The notes below the pieces were generated by a model, which worked only from the letters and a program-made list of their open reading frames with translations, was not told where the DNA came from and ran no database searches. The position numbers and the translations under genes were made by a program. Positions 8,050 through 14,961 of a stretch of DNA of 15,098 nucleotides are shown here, in pieces. Within the stretch, counting starts at the first letter, position 1; the number at the start of each line of letters is the position of its first letter. Origin of the DNA: Christensenella sp. UBA3770. Lineage in GTDB: Bacteria; Bacillota; Clostridia; Christensenellales; CAG-1252. The stretch spans positions 1-15,098 of the forward strand of contig DFFS01000014.1 of the NCBI GenBank assembly GCA_002371075.1. Direction: 5' to 3'.

Positions 8050-8819
8050 GCTTTGTTCTCCGCCATCGTCAAGCTGCGGAACACCTGTTCAAGCGTTTCG
8101 CGCGTGCCCTCTTCGTGCAGGTTGATGAGTCTCTTGAGCTCGCCGTCGTGGATGATCGCCACGCGATCGCACAGTTTGGAAACGAGGTCGATGTTGTGCG
8201 AAGAGAAAAAGACCGTGTTGCCCGCCGCCGTGTGCGCTTTCATCTCGTCGATGATGTCAAACATCGATTGCGGGTCCAAGCCCACCATCGGTTCGTCCAA
8301 AACCCACAGGCGCGGATTATGTATCAAGGCTGCGATGATGCAGATCTTTTGCTTCATGCCGTGCGAGTAGCCCTTGATCTGGCGATCCACGGCGAAAGAG
8401 ATCTTAAACATCTTCAGATAACGGTTCATCCTCTCCTCTCTGTCCTCTAAGGAAACGCCGTACAGGTCGGCGATATAGTTGACGTACTCTCTGCCCGTCA
8501 GCTTTTCATACACCGAGTGGTTGTCCGGCACGTAACCGATGTTCTTCTTGGCGCCGATCGGGTCCTTTTTCATATCGTGGCCGCAGATGATGATCTCGCC
8601 CTCGTCGTACGGATGGATCCCCGTGATGCACTTGATCGTCGTGGACTTACCCGCGCCGTTTTGACCAAGGAAACCGAAGATCTCGCCCGCCTTAAGCTCC
8701 AGCGTCAAGTCGTTGATGGAATAACGCTTTGCGTTAAGGTACTTCTTCTTAAGATGATGTATCACAAGAAGATGTTCCAAATTCTCCGTATTGCCCGTTT
8801 GCTTTTCGATCTCGCTCAT
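8046..8819 (-). CDS. ABC transporter ATP-binding protein
   Basis: A 257-residue nucleotide-binding subunit that powers the adjacent permease. Walker A is GQNGAGKST (about 52-60), the signature loop is YSHGMKQK (about 151-158), Walker B is LWVLDEP (about 171-177), the D-loop is GLDP and the switch histidine is SSHNID (about 206-211). The Q-loop position reads YVPDNHSVYEKLTG, with Asp in place of the usual Gln; this PD-N-Y-LTG form occurs in many exporters of the ABC-2 class. I chose the ATG at 8817-8819 because a GGAGGAGG lies at 8825-8832. The longer reading would begin at a GTG that is itself inside this ribosome binding site. About 15 extra N-terminal residues precede the domain core. Confidence 0.95.
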   Translation of the reverse strand: MSEIEKQTGNTENLEHLLVIHHLKKKYLNAKRYSINDLTLELKAGEIFGFLGQNGAGKSTTIKCITGIHPYDEGEIIICGHDMKKDPIGAKKNIGYVPDNHSVYEKLTGREYVNYIADLYGVSLEDREERMNRYLKMFKISFAVDRQIKGYSHGMKQKICIIAALIHNPRLWVLDEPMVGLDPQSMFDIIDEMKAHTAAGNTVFFSSHNIDLVSKLCDRVAIIHDGELKRLINLHEEGTRETLEQVFRSLTMAENKA

Positions 8820-8824
8820 TTTTT

Positions 8825-8832
8825 CCTCCTCC
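8825..8832 (-). promoter_or_regulatory. Ribosome binding site deciding the ABC ATPase start
   Basis: GGAGGAGG on the minus strand, five bases upstream of the ATG at 8817-8819. The site overlaps the upstream in-frame GTG start, which argues against that longer start. An ACCTC-ATA-GAGGT inverted repeat sits immediately upstream. Confidence 0.8.
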
Positions 8833-8870
8833 ACCTCTATGAGGTTCGTTTGTAAAATAATAGATTGGCG

Positions 8871-9911
8871 TCACTGCCAAGTAACTTCTCCGTCTTTGCG
8901 GATATTGCCCCATCTGCCGTCCTTTTTCACCCTGCCGTAGCCCTCGCCCGTAAAGGGAGTCGCCGCGTCGTAAATAAAGGGGACGGTCTCCTTGCCCGTC
9001 TTATCCACGTAACCGCACTTTTCGCCGAGCGTGACGTTTGCCCACCCCTCGGAGAAACTGCCCGCCGTGTCGTACTTGTACGGGATCACCAAAACGTTCT
9101 CGCGGTTGATAAACCCAAACAAGCCGTTCATCTCCACCGCCGCCATATCCTCCTTAAAGGAGAGCGCCTCGGTATAGATCGGCGGGATCACCTCTTTGCC
9201 GTTTTGGTCCTTAAAACCCCATTTGCCCGCGCGCTGGAACTTTGTAAAGATGTCCTTTTCCTGTTCGATGCGCGGAGAGTGCACCAAGGGCTCCCGCGGG
9301 AAGATCTTGGAAAAATCCACCGAGTTATCCTGCTTGCCGCCCTTGCCGTTTTTCTTGACGGATTCGGGCTGATTTTGCTGACGATCGCGGCGATCCTCTC
9401 TGCGGTCGTCTCTGCGGTCGTCACGACGCTCTTCGCGGCGGTCGTTTCGGTTTTCCTCCCGTCCCTGTCTGCGGTCTTCCTCACGTCGATTGCCGTTTTT
9501 CTGCCGATCGTCACGGGGAGTCGCCTGCTTTTTGTCCTCACGCGGCTTTTCCTGCACGCGCTCTTCCCTTTGCTTCTCCTGCCTGCGATCGCCGGGGCGC
9601 CCTTGCCCCTCTTGCGGAGCGCTCTTTTCCTTGTCCTCCGGACGGAAATCCACCCCCAAAGGCGAGATCGCGTTTACCACTTCAAACAACCTCTTTTTGT
9701 TAAAGTTTTGCACCTTGTACATGTCGTTTTTGCGGCGTGAAACGATGTTGCCCACCGTCAAGACTCCGCCCTTTTGCAAGACGTCAAGCGTCTCCTGTGA
9801 GAGGTTGAGTCCCTCCACCGACATGTTCAAAACGTCTTCCGAATAAGGCGGCTTGTAGTCCGAGGTCGCTTTTGCGGGTCTTTTATGCCAATGCCTGTTG
9901 TTCTTTCCCAT
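8871..9911 (-). CDS. WG-repeat protein with RNA polymerase alpha-CTD-like N-terminal domain
   Basis: A 346-residue protein, probably cytoplasmic: no signal peptide or membrane segment. Residues about 31-91 (VEGLNLSQETLDVL ... VLTVGNIV ... VQNFNKKRLFEVV) follow the pattern of the helix-hairpin-helix C-terminal domain of the RNA polymerase alpha subunit. Residues about 92-195 form an extremely charged R/D/E/Q linker with tracts such as RRDDRRDDRRED, probably disordered. Residues about 228-346 hold four WG-type repeats (KWGFKDQNGK, LFGFINREN, CGYVDKTGK, RWGNIRKDG), a beta-rich module thought to bind proteins or ligands. The start has GGGAG six bases upstream, inside the last codons of the preceding gene, and the gap to that gene is 2 bases. 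The combination suggests an adaptor between a nucleic-acid or polymerase contact and something else, but that is inference. Confidence 0.85.
   Translation of the reverse strand: MGKNNRHWHKRPAKATSDYKPPYSEDVLNMSVEGLNLSQETLDVLQKGGVLTVGNIVSRRKNDMYKVQNFNKKRLFEVVNAISPLGVDFRPEDKEKSAPQEGQGRPGDRRQEKQREERVQEKPREDKKQATPRDDRQKNGNRREEDRRQGREENRNDRREERRDDRRDDRREDRRDRQQNQPESVKKNGKGGKQDNSVDFSKIFPREPLVHSPRIEQEKDIFTKFQRAGKWGFKDQNGKEVIPPIYTEALSFKEDMAAVEMNGLFGFINRENVLVIPYKYDTAGSFSEGWANVTLGEKCGYVDKTGKETVPFIYDAATPFTGEGYGRVKKDGRWGNIRKDGEVTWQ
9385..9440. repeat. Short tandem repeats coding the Arg/Asp linker
   Basis: Two adjacent perfect 12-base copies (TCTCTGCGGTCG at 9397-9408 and 9409-9420) are flanked by degenerate copies. 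In the minus frame they encode repeated R-R/D-D units of the charged linker. Length variation here would add or remove multiples of four residues without a frameshift. Confidence 0.7.
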
Positions 9912-9913
9912 AG

Positions 9914-12343
9914 TTACTCCCTTTTATGTTTTTTGTTGGCGCGAAGGATCAAAATGGTCAAAACGCTTCCCACGGCGGCAACCACCGTCAAAACGATGGC
10001 AAGTACCTGTCCGCCCGAAAGCCCGCCCTGTCCGAGGTTTGCGGAAAGGACGTAACACACTTCCCCTTCATAAAGCACCATTGTAAATTCTTTGTTCTGA
10101 TCGATCTGTTCCAAGAGTTTGATCTTGGTCCCATCCGAAAGCGAGGCGACAACTTCGCTGTCCCTGCTGGCTTCCTTGTAGACGGCGACGGTCTTTCCGA
10201 GCCCGTCCGACTTCACTTGCGCGTCGTAGGTTTTGGGCGTGGGCGGCGGGTCGTCGTCGGGCGAGACCACCTCGTCCGCGCGCACGTAGCCCTGCACGCC
10301 TTGGAACTCAACGCGATAAAAGCCCCAAACGTCCTTGCCGTTTTGATCCACTGCCACAACGGACAAGACGTCGAAAAGGTCCTCTTCGCCCAAGGCGGAA
10401 AACAGGGGCGTTTCCCCTTTTTGAATCGCAAGATAAGAGGGTTCCTTGTAGATATCGACACCCACTATATTGCTTCCGATCGCGGGGAGCAAACAGCGCG
10501 CCTTTTTGAAGGGAGCGGCGCCCTCTTCAAAAATCGTTACGTCGGAAACGGGGATATAAACCGTCCCCTTTTCCGTCTCGACGCGGACGTAGCTGCTGCC
10601 CAGATAGGTCACTTCGGCATAGCACATCATGCGGGTGCCTTTGGAGACAAGAGTGATCTCCTCAAAATTGCCGGGTGAAACGTACGCGATCGCGCTCTCC
10701 TTGACCACTTCGCACACAAAACGCGGCGTGGCGGCGGGGACGTTGTCGACAAAGGCGCCGTCCTCCTTGATAAAGACGGAAAACTCCGTTTTGGGATAGA
10801 TCAGCACGTTGTGATCCGCAACGACGTACAAACTGCCGTTTTCGTCAAGAGCGATGTCGGAAAAACTGCCGTATGCCGCGGGCAGATCGTAACTCTGCGG
10901 GGAGGAATACCCCTCCAAAACGCGCTCGTATTTGTAGATCTTTTTCGTCTGATCGGAAAGTACGTACACGTCGCCGCGATAGTCCACCGAGAAGCCGCTG
11001 ACGGGTACGGCGCTGTCCAGCACGCCGATCACCTCGCCGCTTTGCGTAAAAGCGCTGATGCGCGCGCCCGAAAGCACGTAAACGATGTTGCCGCCGATGC
11101 CCACGTTCAACCCCGTAACTTCCTTTTCGGCAGTCAGCGCGACTTTAAAGGAGGTTTCCCCCTGTTTTTTCGCATAGATCTCCCTGCCGGAAGAGGCAAA
11201 GACCGTCCCGCTCGGGGAGGCGGCAACGTATTTGCAAGGGAAGGCGCCGACGGCGTAATCCTTTGACAAAACAAGCGCGGAGTTGTATTCGTACAATGTG
11301 CCGTTGTCCGCAAGGTAAACGGCGTCCGTCGTCACTGCGATATCGGTGGGGAGCGCCACGGCGCGCCCGTTAAGCGCGCGCACGCCCTCCGGCGAAAACT
11401 CGCTGCCGCGAATGCTGTCCGCAACAAGGACCCTGCCCCCTTTGACGGCAAGCGCGACGGGAGCGTTTAACCTTTTGAGGTTGCTGCCGTACGAACCGAT
11501 CATTTTTTGATAGGTGCCATCGGCGGAATACACCTTGACGGCAAGGTTCTCCCCGTCCAACACGTACAGGGTCCCGCCCGCCGCGGCAAAGTCGGTGACC
11601 GAAGCGTAGCCGGCGTCCCCCGCGCCGCTTTTTAAGAGCGGAGCCGCCTCGCCGAAGACGCGGATCTCACCGTTCTTTTCATATAAAAGAGTCCCGCCGA
11701 CAACGGTAAGATGCGACACGTCCCCGATTTCAACGGGAGAGGAAAAAGCGCCGTTTTCCCGCTTGAAAACGGTGTTGTTGTAAACTCTGAAATAAACGAC
11801 GTCGTCCCCCGCCGCAAGATAGGTGGAAAAACGCAACTGCGGCAAAACGAAGGAATCCGTAACGGCACCGGTGGCGGTGCTGTACGAAACGACATTCGTA
11901 AGAGATGCGAGCGTAAAAAGCGACCCGCCCGTTGCCGAGATGTCCGTCACGTTGTCGGAGGGGATCACGTACGGCTTTCCCTCGCCGGTTTTTGAAAAGG
12001 CAAGGATCTGCGGGTTCTCTTCCGCAAGCCCCGTCAACAAAAACACCCCGTCTTGGGACAAAGCAAGTTTGTCGCAACTTGTCACGCCCGTTTCAAACGA
12101 AGTGCGGGTATCGCCCGAAAAGACGGTGACGTTGCCGCCGTCAAAGACGGCGAAGTCCTCTCCGCACGCCCCAATACGCGTGGGCGCGTTAAAAGAAAAG
12201 TAGTCGGGGATCAATTCGCGGTAGTTTTCTTCCGCAACGGCGACCCCGCCTACGGCAAAAAGGCATTGCACCAACGTCAATGCCGTCAATATCACAAATA
12301 ACGCAAGGGTTATTTTTCTGTAATCAGCTTTCCGCGGCCTCAT
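9914..12343 (-). CDS. Membrane-anchored beta-propeller protein with three SH3-like domains
   Basis: An 809-residue protein if started at the ATG at 12341-12343. Residues 11-36 are a hydrophobic signal or anchor ending AVA-EEN. Residues about 45-530 are a series of short beta-rich repeats of the NHL/PQQ-like type, with phrases such as VDYRGDVYVLSDQTKKIYKYE, consistent with one or two beta-propellers. Three SH3-like modules follow at about 545-605, 617-690 (WGFYRVEFQGVQGYVRADE) and 706-770 (VYKEASRDSEVVASLSDGTKIKLLE). A final membrane helix (about 781-800) has a basic cytoplasmic tail, RANKKHKRE. It should therefore sit outside the membrane, tethered at one or both ends, and the SH3 domains suggest wall or peptide contact. 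A reading 35 residues longer is possible but runs through the DUF1858 gene in another frame. No strong RBS is visible, and the start overlaps that gene by 20 bases, so coupled translation is likely. Confidence 0.82.
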   Translation of the reverse strand: MRPRKADYRKITLALFVILTALTLVQCLFAVGGVAVAEENYRELIPDYFSFNAPTRIGACGEDFAVFDGGNVTVFSGDTRTSFETGVTSCDKLALSQDGVFLLTGLAEENPQILAFSKTGEGKPYVIPSDNVTDISATGGSLFTLASLTNVVSYSTATGAVTDSFVLPQLRFSTYLAAGDDVVYFRVYNNTVFKRENGAFSSPVEIGDVSHLTVVGGTLLYEKNGEIRVFGEAAPLLKSGAGDAGYASVTDFAAAGGTLYVLDGENLAVKVYSADGTYQKMIGSYGSNLKRLNAPVALAVKGGRVLVADSIRGSEFSPEGVRALNGRAVALPTDIAVTTDAVYLADNGTLYEYNSALVLSKDYAVGAFPCKYVAASPSGTVFASSGREIYAKKQGETSFKVALTAEKEVTGLNVGIGGNIVYVLSGARISAFTQSGEVIGVLDSAVPVSGFSVDYRGDVYVLSDQTKKIYKYERVLEGYSSPQSYDLPAAYGSFSDIALDENGSLYVVADHNVLIYPKTEFSVFIKEDGAFVDNVPAATPRFVCEVVKESAIAYVSPGNFEEITLVSKGTRMMCYAEVTYLGSSYVRVETEKGTVYIPVSDVTIFEEGAAPFKKARCLLPAIGSNIVGVDIYKEPSYLAIQKGETPLFSALGEEDLFDVLSVVAVDQNGKDVWGFYRVEFQGVQGYVRADEVVSPDDDPPPTPKTYDAQVKSDGLGKTVAVYKEASRDSEVVASLSDGTKIKLLEQIDQNKEFTMVLYEGEVCYVLSANLGQGGLSGGQVLAIVLTVVAAVGSVLTILILRANKKHKRE

Positions 12344-12530
12344 TGAGCTGTTCGACGAGAACGTCGATGTCAATACCGTGGACGGCGGCAGCCTGCTCGA
12401 CGGTCTCCCCGCGTGCGAGGGCGCACCCCAAGCAATGCATTCCCGCATTCATAAGGACCTCCGCGATCGCCTGCGAATTTCCCTGCCGAATGGCTTCGCC
12501 AATGAGCATATCTTTCGTGATTTTAGCCAT
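12324..12530 (-). CDS. DUF1858 (prismane-associated type) CxxC protein
   Basis: A 68-residue protein. The core pattern IAEVLMNAGMHCLGCALARGETVEQAAAVHGID, read in parts as NAGMHCLGC and ETVEQAAAVHGID, is typical of the DUF1858 family. That family occurs alone or fused to hybrid-cluster or ScdA-like proteins and is thought to be redox- or metal-related through its CxxC pair (C33/C36 region). The start is MAKITKD at 12528-12530, chosen because AAGGAGG lies at 12537-12543; a longer reading of 17 more residues crosses this site and the promoter. It is the first gene of the long minus-strand unit, overlapping the propeller gene by 20 bases. No link between a redox protein and the envelope genes is evident beyond position. 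Confidence 0.92.
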   Translation of the reverse strand: MAKITKDMLIGEAIRQGNSQAIAEVLMNAGMHCLGCALARGETVEQAAAVHGIDIDVLVEQLNEAAES

Positions 12531-12536
12531 AGTCAG

Positions 12537-12543
12537 CCTCCTT
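12537..12543 (-). promoter_or_regulatory. Ribosome binding site of the DUF1858 gene
   Basis: AAGGAGG on the minus strand, six bases upstream of the ATG. It fixes the start of the small protein and excludes the longer reading. Confidence 0.85.
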
Positions 12544-12552
12544 ATACCATAT

Positions 12553-12581
12553 AGTTTACCACAGCCCCGTGCGAAAAACAA
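12553..12581 (-). promoter_or_regulatory. Probable promoter heading the long minus-strand unit
   Basis: On the minus strand TTGTTT (12576-12581) and TAAACT (12553-12558) are 17 bases apart, with TGG just before the -10 box. The match is moderate (three and four of six bases), but the position just upstream of the first RBS is right. No other clear promoter was found between the genes downstream; the 51 bases between the WG stop and the ATPase start contain a TATTAT with only a weak -35 partner. Confidence 0.5.
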
Positions 12582-12664
12582 CCATATATTTACTTTTTAT
12601 AATAGGTGAAATTCCGCGCGAAAAACGCCGCATTTTGACCGAAAACAAAGGGATAACGGGCATT

Positions 12665-12715
12665 TTGTTTGAAAAAGCCGCCCCGTGCATAGAAAAAAGT
12701 CCGTCTCAATATAAA
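12665..12715 (+). promoter_or_regulatory. Possible promoter region of the PRC-barrel / M1 peptidase pair
   Basis: The 214-base divergent gap (12531-12744) is AT-rich and contains no gene. On the plus strand TTGTTT (12665-12670) is 17 bases from CATAGA (12688-12693), and a separate TATAAA occurs at 12710-12715 without a good -35 box. Either could drive the downstream genes. The GAGG at 12736-12739 is the ribosome binding site. Confidence 0.3.
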
Positions 12716-12744
12716 TAGCATATCAACGCAAAAGCGAGGTATTT

Positions 12745-13455
12745 ATGAAAATCACCGACCAATTATCCAAAGAGATCGTCGCCGCTTGCGAGGGCGAGAT
12801 CGCAGGCATCGTCACCAACGCGTACACCGACGCCAAACTCAGTCGGATCCGCGGTTACAAGGCGTCAAACGACGACAACGACGAGGCAAAGCTTCTTCCC
12901 CTGCCCCGCGTGATCGGCGATGGGGAGGCTTTGATCGTAAAAAACCTTTCCGTCTTAAAACCCATCGGCGCGGTGGAGTGCCCGCTGGGGGCAAAGGTCT
13001 ATGACAGTTGCGGAACGGTTTTCGGCGTGCTGCGCGACGTGACGTTTGACGGGCAAAGCGGCAAGGTGCTCTCATTGACCGTGGACGAAAAGGAGATCAT
13101 GCCCGAGCGCGTAGTCGGCTTTGGAAAGAAGGCGGTGGTGCTTCGCGCGCCGTCGCACGAGACGCTTTTGTTTAAAAGAGCGCCGTCAAAAAAGAGAGCG
13201 CCCGCACCCGCACCCGCGCCCGCCACGTTCGTTTTGGAACAAGTGGCGGCAACAGAATCGCCCGCACCAACGCAAGAGGAACAGCAAAGCCTCTTCCCCG
13301 ATTATGCCTTTTTGCTGGGCAGGACGGTTTTGAAAACCATCACCGGCGGAGAAACCGTCGTTGCGGAGCAAGCGGACGTCGTAACGCCCGACGTCATCTT
13401 GCGTGCCAGGGAAAACGGCAAGCTTGTGGAACTCACGGTAAACAGCCGCAAATAA
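12745..13455 (+). CDS. PRC-barrel domain protein with Ala/Pro linker
   Basis: A 236-residue protein, probably cytoplasmic (no signal or membrane segment). Residues about 15-75 (EGEIAGIVTNAYTDAKLSRI ... ALIVKNLSVL) look like a YlmC/YmxH-type PRC barrel. Residues about 78-140 (PLGAKVYDSCGTVFGVLRDV ... VLSLTVDEKEIMPERVVGF) form a second PRC barrel. A basic and Pro/Ala-rich linker (APAPAPAPA) follows at about 150-162. The C-terminal 50 residues (FLLGRTVLKTITGGETVVAE ... VILRARENGKLVELTV) match a small beta module that often closes clostridial PRC-barrel proteins. These proteins are poorly characterised; the domain is linked elsewhere to RNA processing and photosynthetic reaction centres. The start has GAGG five bases upstream. 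The stop abuts the peptidase start as TAAATG. Confidence 0.8.
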   Translation: MKITDQLSKEIVAACEGEIAGIVTNAYTDAKLSRIRGYKASNDDNDEAKLLPLPRVIGDGEALIVKNLSVLKPIGAVECPLGAKVYDSCGTVFGVLRDVTFDGQSGKVLSLTVDEKEIMPERVVGFGKKAVVLRAPSHETLLFKRAPSKKRAPAPAPAPATFVLEQVAATESPAPTQEEQQSLFPDYAFLLGRTVLKTITGGETVVAEQADVVTPDVILRARENGKLVELTVNSRK

Positions 13456-14904
13456 ATGAGAAAGGTCGCCTTCGTTTCGGCGATGATCCTTATCGCGCTC
13501 TTCGCGTTCGGGTGCACGCCGCGTAAGCAACGACAAACCGAAGAGCCTCCGCTTCCCCATCCGTCCTATCGGATAGAGGCGGAGCTTTTTGCCGCGGAGC
13601 ACGTCCTCTCCGTAACGACAACCGTCGAGTACGCCTGTCCGGCAACCCTTTCCGAAATCAAGCTCAACATTTATCCCAATGCATATAAGGAGGGGCGCGC
13701 GGTCGTTACGCAAGACAAAGTACAAGCGGCGTATCCAAACGGAAAGATATCCTTCGGAGGCGCGGAAGTTTTATCCGTGGAATGCGATCGCAATATTACG
13801 GAAAGCCTTCTAACGCAAGACGACCTCGTCTTGTCCGTGTGCCTTGCCGAACCCGTGAAGAGGGGCGAGACCGTGCGCATCACCGTCAAGCAAAAGGTGC
13901 GTCTCGCAAACATAAAGCACCGCCTCGGCTATTACGACGATTACTACTTTTTATCAAACTTTTACCCATCCGTCTGCCCCTTTTCGGAGGGGAGCTTTAT
14001 AACTTACGATTACACGCCGTACGGCGACCCGTTCCGCTTTGAAACGGCGGATTTCGCTTTGTCCTTAAAAGTCCCCTTGGGCTATACGTGTGCGTGCTCG
14101 GCAAAGCAGCTTCGTAGGGAGCGTCAAGGGACTTTTGAACTGTATGAATACACCGCACAAGCCTCAAGGGAAGTTGCCGCCGTAACCTCTCCGAAGATCC
14201 GTTGCAACAAAAAAGAGACGCAAAACGCAACTCTTTTGTACTACGCCTCGGACAGCTCCGACAAGGACAAAATGCTTGCCCTGATGGAGGACGCCATCGG
14301 CTTTTTTGAGGAGAATTTCGGCTCCTATCCATACCCCACCTACAGCGTCGTGGTCGCCCCGTTTTTTGAGGCGGGCGTGGAACACTCGGGGCTTGCCGTC
14401 ATTTCAAAGGAGCTGTCATCCTATCAAAAACCAAAGGCAGTCCTGCACGAAAGCGCCCATCAATGGTGGTTTGGGAAAGTGGGCAACGACGAGGTGCTTT
14501 CGCCGTGGCTGGACGAGGGGCTTGCCGAATACGCCGTTGCCGCCTACTACAGCGCGCGCGGCTACGAGGCAATCGCCCGCGAAATGATCCAAAACGCCGA
14601 GGATTGTTTTTCCGTCCGCCTTGCCATAAAGGGCGCCGAAAACACCCGCTTTGACCTCCCTTTGCAAAGCCTTTCGGATGGCTATTACGACCGCGTCTAT
14701 TGCGGCGGACTACTGCTGTTTGCCTCCCTCTCCCAAACCGTCGGCACGGAACGTTTCCACACTGCTCTAAGATCCTTTGCGGATAGCTATGACGGCGCCG
14801 TCGCCACACCCGACGATTTGATCCACTCCCTCTCCGTTTCCTGCGGCAAAGACCTCTCCCCTCTTTTCCACGCCCACCTCTCCGCAACCGTGCCGTTTCA
14901 GTAA
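13456..14904 (+). CDS. M1-family (gluzincin) metallopeptidase-like lipoprotein
   Basis: A 482-residue protein. Residues 1-20 are a signal peptide with a possible but non-standard lipobox (FAFGC, Cys20), so it is likely attached to the outer face of the membrane. The N-terminal half (about 35-250) is beta-rich, like the saddle domain of M1 aminopeptidases. The zinc site HESAH (331-335) is followed after exactly 18 residues by Glu354 in WLDEGLAEY, the M1 spacing. GVEHSG (307-312) takes the place of the GAMEN exopeptidase motif, and YCGG near 402 follows the position of the catalytic tyrosine region. The protein is shorter than classical M1 enzymes (about 850 residues) and lacks the C-terminal helical domain. 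It starts directly after the PRC gene stop without its own RBS, so reinitiation is likely. The substrate is unknown; a peptidase acting on surface peptides is the best guess. Confidence 0.9.
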   Translation: MRKVAFVSAMILIALFAFGCTPRKQRQTEEPPLPHPSYRIEAELFAAEHVLSVTTTVEYACPATLSEIKLNIYPNAYKEGRAVVTQDKVQAAYPNGKISFGGAEVLSVECDRNITESLLTQDDLVLSVCLAEPVKRGETVRITVKQKVRLANIKHRLGYYDDYYFLSNFYPSVCPFSEGSFITYDYTPYGDPFRFETADFALSLKVPLGYTCACSAKQLRRERQGTFELYEYTAQASREVAAVTSPKIRCNKKETQNATLLYYASDSSDKDKMLALMEDAIGFFEENFGSYPYPTYSVVVAPFFEAGVEHSGLAVISKELSSYQKPKAVLHESAHQWWFGKVGNDEVLSPWLDEGLAEYAVAAYYSARGYEAIAREMIQNAEDCFSVRLAIKGAENTRFDLPLQSLSDGYYDRVYCGGLLLFASLSQTVGTERFHTALRSFADSYDGAVATPDDLIHSLSVSCGKDLSPLFHAHLSATVPFQ

Positions 14905-14922
14905 GCGGTTTACAAAAGCCAC

Positions 14923-14951
14923 TTGCATCAAATAATAAAAAGTGATATACT
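14923..14951 (+). promoter_or_regulatory. Sigma-A type promoter of ssrA
   Basis: TTGCAT (14923-14928) and TATACT (14946-14951) are 17 bases apart, with TGA directly before the -10 box giving an extended -10 character. The predicted transcription start near 14958-14962 coincides with the expected 5' end of tmRNA. Confidence 0.85.
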
Positions 14952-14961
14952 ACAAACACTT

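Noticed and set aside
6442..8370. A 642-codon open frame on the plus strand across the permease and ATPase genes
   Set aside because: It is antisense to two secure genes. The product is a low-complexity string rich in H, R, D, K and Q, as expected of the complement of membrane-protein codons, and it has no domain or RBS.
8865..9740. A 291-codon plus-strand frame with hydrophobic stretches opposite the WG gene
   Set aside because: The hydrophobic runs are the reverse complement of the Arg/Asp-rich linker repeats, so they are an artefact.
12344..12448. A 35-residue N-terminal extension of the propeller protein
   Set aside because: It would run through most of the DUF1858 gene in another frame, and it puts a serine-rich, non-signal-like stretch in front of a normal signal segment.
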